A stretch of 64,000 nucleotides of DNA from Bradyrhizobium sp. (GTDB taxonomy: Bacteria; Pseudomonadota; Alphaproteobacteria; Rhizobiales; Xanthobacteraceae), in NCBI RefSeq assembly GCF_004799445.1, contig NZ_SSNA01000081.1, positions 39,876 through 103,875 of the forward strand, written 5' to 3'. This document shows positions 59,788 to 64,000 of the stretch, piece after piece. The translations under genes and the position numbers were made by a program. The notes under the pieces are model-generated. The model ran no database searches. It was not told where the DNA came from and was given only the letters and a program-made list of their open reading frames with translations. The first letter of the stretch is position 1. Each line of letters begins with the position of its first letter.

Positions 59788-60999
59788 ATGAGACCCCAGA
59801 TTGTCCGTCTCGACACCGCCCGCTTCACTGCCGGAAACGTCGAAAAGCTGACGCTACCGGCTGGCAAAACCGACCACATCGAGTGGGATCCGGAGCTCCC
59901 CGGGTTCGGCGTCAGGTTGCGCTCGGGAAGCTCGTTCTATGTCGTGCAGTACCGGATCGGCAGCAAGCAGCGGCGGGAGAGCCTCGGCGACATCCGCAAA
60001 ACCGACCTGGAACAGGCCCGCAAGAATGCCAGGATAAGGTTTGCACAGATCGAACTCGGGATCGATCCGAGAGCCGAACGCGACAAGCTTGAGGCGTCGC
60101 AGAAGGCCGACGGGCTGACATTCAAGGTACTCGTCGAAGATTACCTGACGGCCAGGAAAGGGAAGCAGCGGGCCAGCACACACAACGCGGCCATACGGTA
60201 TTTCGATAAGCATTGGGCCCCCCTGCACCGGCGCGCGGTCCATACCATCGATCGCGCCACCGTCGCCGCACTGCTTCGCGACATCACCCGGGATCACGGC
60301 CGGACCTCGGCGGCCCGGGCGAGGGGAAACCTGTCCGCCCTGTTCGCCTGGGCCATGCGGGAGGGCGTTGTAGCCACAAATCCGGTGATCGGCACGAATG
60401 ATCCTGCCGAGGGCATCCAGCCTCGGGATCGTGTTTTAGCCCCGGAGGAACTCAAGGCCATCTGGAAACAGTGCCAGGACGACGACTTCGGCCGAATTAT
60501 CCGTCTGTTGCTGTTGACGGCCTGCCGCCGCGAAGAGATCGGTGGCTTACGCTGGTCTGAACTCGACCTGGAAACTGGAAAACTGCTGCTTCCGAAGGAA
60601 AGGACGAAACCCGGGCGTCCGCTGGCGCTGACATTGCCCGAATGTGCTCGATCGATCCTGAAAGCAGCACCGCGGCGCGCTGGCCGTGATCTGGTGTTCG
60701 GTGGCGGGAAAGCCGGTTTCAGCGCGTGGAGCTACTGCACACTCTCGTTCAACTGCCAAGTTGCCGCGGCGAACGGCGGTCGCGCGCTGGCGCCTTGGCG
60801 CATCCATGACCTGCGTAGGACGGTTCGGACGGGATTGAGCAAGATTGGGATCAAGCCGCATGTCGCGGAACTGGTTCTCAATCACACCGGCCACAAAGCA
60901 GGGATCGGCGGCGTCTACGATCACTATGATTACGAACCTGAAATCGCCGAAGCATTGGCAAGGTGGGAAGTTCATCTTCTCTCGATCGTCGAGCTATGA
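59788..60999 (+). CDS. int: Tyrosine integrase (P4 type)
   Basis: A 403-residue site-specific recombinase. The N-terminal DUF4102-type domain contains LPGFGVRLRSGSSFYVVQYR; an SAM-like core-binding domain follows (about 110-200). The catalytic residues are R248 (CRREEIGGLRW), H340 and R343 (HDLRRT), H366 or H369 (NHTGHK), and the nucleophile Y377 or Y380 in VYDHYDY. The ATG at 59788 is chosen because AGAGAGGA lies ten bases before it. It reads away from the comEC junction, the normal orientation next to attL. Confidence 0.95.
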   Translation: MRPQIVRLDTARFTAGNVEKLTLPAGKTDHIEWDPELPGFGVRLRSGSSFYVVQYRIGSKQRRESLGDIRKTDLEQARKNARIRFAQIELGIDPRAERDKLEASQKADGLTFKVLVEDYLTARKGKQRASTHNAAIRYFDKHWAPLHRRAVHTIDRATVAALLRDITRDHGRTSAARARGNLSALFAWAMREGVVATNPVIGTNDPAEGIQPRDRVLAPEELKAIWKQCQDDDFGRIIRLLLLTACRREEIGGLRWSELDLETGKLLLPKERTKPGRPLALTLPECARSILKAAPRRAGRDLVFGGGKAGFSAWSYCTLSFNCQVAAANGGRALAPWRIHDLRRTVRTGLSKIGIKPHVAELVLNHTGHKAGIGGVYDHYDYEPEIAEALARWEVHLLSIVEL

Positions 61000-61027
61000 G
61001 CGCGACCCAAGCAGTGGGTGAGTTTTA

Positions 61028-61309
61028 ATGGGGCGCCCGCCGTCAAAGTTCGTCACCGATCCAGGCAACGCGCTCAAGCCGGAACGCAAGCGCGAAGATT
61101 TTTTCACGCGCGCAGAGCTTGTCGCTCTCGAACAATCATGGCTCCAAAATAATTCCGGCGCTGGAAAGGAGGCGTTTTACCGTTGGTACGCGGAAACGTA
61201 TTTCGGGATTGCACCCCCAAAAATTGGCCGGGATGAAATGGAGCGGGTGAGGCAGCTATTCCGAGATGCGAAGGTTCGTGCCCGCAAGGAAGGTTGGTTA
61301 GAAGGCTAG
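61028..61309 (+). CDS. Hypothetical protein of the element
   Basis: A 93-residue charged, helical protein starting MGRPPSKFVTDPGNALKPER. It contains an aromatic stretch (EAFYRWYAETYFG) and ends REGWLEG. The composition suggests a small DNA- or protein-binding adaptor. The ATG lies 29 bases after the integrase stop. The family is not recognised; it may be a directionality or regulatory protein. Confidence 0.6.
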   Translation: MGRPPSKFVTDPGNALKPERKREDFFTRAELVALEQSWLQNNSGAGKEAFYRWYAETYFGIAPPKIGRDEMERVRQLFRDAKVRARKEGWLEG

Positions 61310-61386
61310 AAGGTCGAGTTATTTTACGGTGATTGCGACGTGCGATCCGAATACTCCTGACGCAAGGAAAGCGCAGGAGACTTCAA

Positions 61387-61629
61387 ATGAATTACCCACT
61401 CGACTTGACTGACCAATCCGCGCTGCACGGAAGGCGCATCGACGATGACCGTGTGTTATCATTTATTGAGTGGTGCGAGCTTAACGGGTTCTCACGCAGC
61501 ACCGGACAGCGGATCATTGGTGCAGGCAAGGGTCCTCGATTTATTCAGCTTTCCGAAAAGCGCAAAGGCGTCACCGTCGGCGAGAACCGTCGCTGGCAGG
61601 AATCGCGCGTGATTGAGACTGCCGCATAG
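61387..61629 (+). CDS. AlpA-like small DNA-binding regulator
   Basis: An 80-residue protein with a helix-turn-helix of the AlpA/excisionase kind: SFIEWCELNGFSRSTGQRII followed by a wing-like GKGPRFIQLSEKRKGVTVGE and ending WQESRVIETAA. The ATG at 61387 is set by AGGAGA eight bases upstream; the frame is open 18 codons earlier without such a site. AlpA-type proteins act as regulators or excision factors for P4-like integrases, which fits its position two genes from int. Confidence 0.75.
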   Translation: MNYPLDLTDQSALHGRRIDDDRVLSFIEWCELNGFSRSTGQRIIGAGKGPRFIQLSEKRKGVTVGENRRWQESRVIETAA

Positions 61630-61712
61630 CAGAACGCCGCCGTTCCCCGGCCAGGGAGCGAGCGGCGCTTTTTGCATCCGATTTGCGATCACCGACCAAA
61701 GAGATCACGACT

Positions 61713-62051
61713 ATGGACATACTGCCGAACAGTCCGATTTGCAAGCCTACGCGCTACCGCCTTCCGGACCGGCGAGCCTCGCAGAACATCGCATTCGAGC
61801 GCGACAATCTAAAATATCACATGACGGTCGGCCTTTATCCAGATGGCCGCATCGGCGAGGTGTTCTTAAACGCCGAACACGTAAATTCGCTGCTCGACGT
61901 GCTGGCGCATGACGGTGCGATACTTGCCAGCCTCGCCCTGCAATTTGGTTGCCCGCTCGAAACGATCAGGCACGCGCTGAAACGCGATGGCCAGGGCATT
62001 GCAGCGAGTCCGATCGGCGCCGCGCTGGATTTGATCGAGGCCAGCGAATGA
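61713..62051 (+). CDS. NrdJ C-terminal-module-like (TSCPD-type) protein
   Basis: A 112-residue protein in which TVGLYPDGRIGEVFLN, ASLALQFGCPLETIRHAL and SPIGAALDLI follow the pattern of the C-terminal module of B12-dependent ribonucleotide reductases (TSCPD-type region). No reductase catalytic domain is present, so it is a stand-alone module. Such small proteins occur on rhizobial mobile elements (from memory). It might modulate the host reductase or nucleotide supply; that is speculation. It overlaps the next gene by ATGA. Confidence 0.7.
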   Translation: MDILPNSPICKPTRYRLPDRRASQNIAFERDNLKYHMTVGLYPDGRIGEVFLNAEHVNSLLDVLAHDGAILASLALQFGCPLETIRHALKRDGQGIAASPIGAALDLIEASE

Positions 62052-62407
62052 CCGATATTTCCGCGGTCCTCGACGATGACGATGAGATTTGCGAAATTCT
62101 CAGCCCCGAGGAAATCGCCGAAGAAATTGAGCGCCTGATCTATCTGCGGGCGTGTGATTTGGTTCAGCAATGGGAGCTCGCTGACCCCCGCGATTGCTGG
62201 CGCTATACCGGGGAACAACGACCGCGCACGATTGAACCGGCACCCACCGGGGCGCAACCCTATCGCACGCCGCAGGCAACAATTGACGCGTTTTGGTATG
62301 TCGCCAGCCTTGACGATCCCGGCTATCTCAAACGCTGGCTTGCCGAACATCCGCGCGACGTGGTGGCCCTTCAAAAACTTTGGGAGGCCAAACATGCTCG
62401 CTCGTGA
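62048..62407 (+). CDS. Acidic hypothetical protein of the element
   Basis: A 119-residue protein with an acidic N-terminus (AVLDDDDEICEILSPEEIAEE) and a C-terminal part rich in tryptophan and tyrosine (RDCWRYTGE, TIDAFWYVASLDDPGYLKRW). It is coupled to the previous gene by ATGA and overlaps the RepA-like gene by 14 bases, so all three form one unit. The family is not recognised; a partner of the replication ATPase is possible. Confidence 0.6.
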   Translation: MTDISAVLDDDDEICEILSPEEIAEEIERLIYLRACDLVQQWELADPRDCWRYTGEQRPRTIEPAPTGAQPYRTPQATIDAFWYVASLDDPGYLKRWLAEHPRDVVALQKLWEAKHARS

Positions 62408-63590
62408 TGAAGGTCGCGCGGTCTTTGCGGCCGTCACCAGGCCGATTCCGCAAGAAACGCTTCAAGACGAAATTCCGCCGCACACCGAGATTCCGCCCAG
62501 CAATGACGGCGAGCCAATTTTCGAGCCGTTGAACGGCGCCGGCACCGCCGGGACCCCGCCAAAAATCGAAATAGCAACCTTGCCGCCGCTCACGTTGGAC
62601 GAATGGCGCAATCGCGATTTGCCGGACCCTGATTTCATCATGGGGCATTGGCTGACCACTACCAGCCGCGTTTTGTTGACCGCGGCAACCGGCCTTGGAA
62701 AGACCAATTTCGGCTTGGCGCTGGGCATGCGGATTGCAGCCGGCGAAGATTTCTTGCACTGGCGAGCGCACCGGCCCGCCCGCGTGCTCTACATCGATGG
62801 CGAAATGTCCCGCCGCCTGCTCAGGGAGAGAGTGCTCGACGAAGAAAAGCGGATAGGCATCACGCCCGAAGCATTCTTCGCGCTCAGTCATGAGGATATC
62901 CCGAGTTTCAAGCCGCTGAACACGATCGAGGGCCAGGCGTGGATGAATGCCTTCATCGAAAAGGTCGGTGGCGTGGATCTGGTTATCCCCGACAACATCA
63001 TGAGCCTGACCACCGGCGATCAGAAGGATTCCGAGCCATGGCAGCAGACCATTCCATGGGCCTTGTCGCTGACAAAGCGGCAGATCGGGCAAATCTGGGT
63101 CCATCACACCGGCCACGATGAAACCCGCTCCTATGGCGACAAGACGCGGGAATGGCAGATGGACACGGTTGTCCACCTCGACGCGGCTAAACGCGACGAC
63201 AGCGACGTGTCTTTTTCGATGCAGTTCAGGAAGGCCCGCGAGCGCACGCCGGCAACCCGGTTCGACTTTCAGGACGTCAAGGTCGCGCTGGTTAACGACC
63301 GCTGGGAGCATGAACTCACCCAAACCCAGCGCCCCGATAAAATCTCGCCCCAGGCATCCAGGGCCCTCGACGCGCTCCGCAATGTCATTGCCGGCGACCA
63401 AGCGGTTTTGTCGACGGGTGGCCGTCGCTCCGCCGGCCGCGAAGCATGGATGGCCGAACTTGCCTTGCTCGGAATGGTCGATCTCGAGCAGAAGGCCCAT
63501 AGCGCCCGCACGTTGTTCCTGCGATGGCGCCGGGAGCTCGTCGCGGCGTTCCGGATTGGCTGCGAAGGGGATTGGTCATGGCCGATATGA
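62394..63590 (+). CDS. RepA-like AAA ATPase
   Basis: A 398-residue RecA-fold ATPase of the RepA/AAA_25 type, known as hexameric replicative helicases of plasmids and phages. After an N-terminal linker come Walker A ATGLGKT (residues 98-104), YIDGEM (133-138), Walker B VDLVIPDN (194-201) and the sensor-like HHTGHD (237-242). The C-terminal region may be a winged helix. GGAGG precedes the ATG at 62394. A repeat array begins right after the stop. Probably drives replication of the excised element; this role is inference from family and context. Confidence 0.85.
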   Translation: MLARDEGRAVFAAVTRPIPQETLQDEIPPHTEIPPSNDGEPIFEPLNGAGTAGTPPKIEIATLPPLTLDEWRNRDLPDPDFIMGHWLTTTSRVLLTAATGLGKTNFGLALGMRIAAGEDFLHWRAHRPARVLYIDGEMSRRLLRERVLDEEKRIGITPEAFFALSHEDIPSFKPLNTIEGQAWMNAFIEKVGGVDLVIPDNIMSLTTGDQKDSEPWQQTIPWALSLTKRQIGQIWVHHTGHDETRSYGDKTREWQMDTVVHLDAAKRDDSDVSFSMQFRKARERTPATRFDFQDVKVALVNDRWEHELTQTQRPDKISPQASRALDALRNVIAGDQAVLSTGGRRSAGREAWMAELALLGMVDLEQKAHSARTLFLRWRRELVAAFRIGCEGDWSWPI

Positions 63591-63598
63591 CCCACCGC

Positions 63599-63773
63599 GC
63601 AACAGCCGCAACAGCGCCGCAACAGTGCAAAAAACGACTGTTGCAAACATCCCCTTGCAACAGTCGCGCAACAGCGAGGTGCGCAACAAGCGCAACAGCG
63701 CTGCAACACCGATGCAACAAGGCGCAACAGTCGCGCAACAGCGTCATTTTTGGCCCGCGCAACAGCGCAACAC
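63599..63773. repeat. Iteron-like array of GCAACAG words
   Basis: Thirteen direct copies of GCAACA, mostly GCAACAG, start at 63599, 63608, 63619, 63657, 63668, 63683, 63692, 63703, 63714, 63724, 63735, 63759 and 63767. Most neighbouring spacings are 9-11 bases, close to one helical turn. Inverted copies (CTGTTGC) are at 63638 and 63795, the last beyond a CCTCTATAGAGG palindrome at 63775-63786. The array starts nine bases after the RepA-like gene. It looks like protein-binding iterons of an origin. No replication activity can be shown from sequence. Confidence 0.75.
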
Positions 63774-63786
63774 GCCTCTATAGAGG

Positions 63787-64000
63787 TGGCGAAACTGTTG
63801 CGCCCCTCTCGCCTCGCGCGCGCATCCACCTATTTCCCGCACTCCGCTGCGTCGCTTTGGGCTCCTCCGCTGCGCGCTCGCAGTCCCCGTGCCACTTCAC
63901 AACCACCGCAATCGCCTGCCGGCCAAGCCATCGAGGAGGTTGGAATAGACCTCATCACCCGATCATGCGTGTTGATATTCAACAGCGAGCAGTTCAGACG
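63787..64000. other. End of window within the element, no supported gene
   Basis: A frame from 63578 is open to the window edge, but it is made of the repeat array and then of GC-rich filler with low-complexity translation, so I do not call it. A GGAGG at about 63940 could precede a gene starting near the edge. Nothing else is supported. Confidence 0.3.

Larger units (their letters stand above)
59629..64000. mobile_element. Integrated element in comEC (left end; continues past the window)
   Basis: Begins at the broken comEC codon and carries, in order, a tyrosine integrase, a 93-residue protein, an AlpA-like regulator, an NrdJ-tail-like protein, a 119-residue protein, a RepA-like ATPase and an iteron-like array. 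All genes are on the plus strand and most are close together. The content fits an integrative mobilizable or phage-like satellite element with its own replication module. No conjugation, capsid or cargo genes are visible in this portion. Confidence 0.85.

Noticed and set aside
63599..63773. CRISPR array
   Set aside because: The repeated unit is only 6-7 bases with no unique spacers of 30 bases or so; the spacing of about 11 bases fits iterons.
63578..64000. Open frame to the window edge after the RepA-like gene
   Set aside because: It is a by-product of the repeat array and GC-rich sequence; the translation is low-complexity and no ribosome site is convincing.

Overview
The window looks like a chromosomal segment of a Bradyrhizobium-type alphaproteobacterium (Bradyrhizobium/Rhodopseudomonas group). 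The reasons are high GC, the order nuo-birA-rnj-mce-proS-lolCD-dnaE, the order rpsB-tsf-pyrH-frr-uppS-cdsA-dxr-rseP-bamA-lpxD-fabZ-lpxA-lpxI-lpxB-gltA-gltX, a short type proline-tRNA ligase, LpxI instead of LpxH, and several short palindromic repeats typical of that group. The assignment is by recognition; no search was run.

Layout. 1-2012: C-terminally cut peptidase T, an HU protein, tRNA-Asp(GUC) and a small membrane protein. 2446-18514: a complete 14-subunit complex I operon (nuoA-N) with three non-nuo genes built into it: an FkbM-type methyltransferase after nuoD, a 71-residue membrane protein after nuoE and a 165-residue protein after nuoF. 18665-21909: birA, RNase J, methylmalonyl-CoA epimerase and a DUF1467 protein. 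22797-26566: a copper cluster (copD, copC, an outer-membrane-like protein and a DUF2946 protein on the minus strand; a PCu(A)C chaperone on the plus strand). 26878-30260: proS and the LolCD lipoprotein-release transporter. 30371-32006: a run of tiny genes, including three zinc-ribbon proteins, two of them behind duplicated leaders. The last is a 32-residue membrane peptide behind two LexA-type SOS boxes, immediately before dnaE1. 32176-36460: replicative polymerase and a Tat-exported beta-carbonic anhydrase. 36670-52505: translation factors, isoprenoid and phospholipid synthesis, outer-membrane assembly and the lipid A pathway. 52551-57755: a frameshifted membrane-protein gene, citrate synthase, GluRS and GlnRS.

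From 58690 a comEC gene begins, but it stops at its conserved core. A tyrosine integrase follows 150 bp later, and the rest of the window is an integrated element. It carries integrase, an AlpA-like small regulator, a protein resembling the C-terminal module of B12-dependent ribonucleotide reductase, a RepA-like AAA ATPase, and an iteron-like array of GCAACAG words phased at about 11 bp. The far end of the element and the rest of comEC lie outside the window.

Most interesting: (1) the SOS-box-controlled 32-residue membrane peptide upstream of dnaE1, which resembles the Caulobacter division inhibitor SidA; (2) site-specific insertion of a replication-capable element into comEC; (3) the iteron-like array beside the RepA-like gene; (4) the methyltransferase embedded in the complex I operon.
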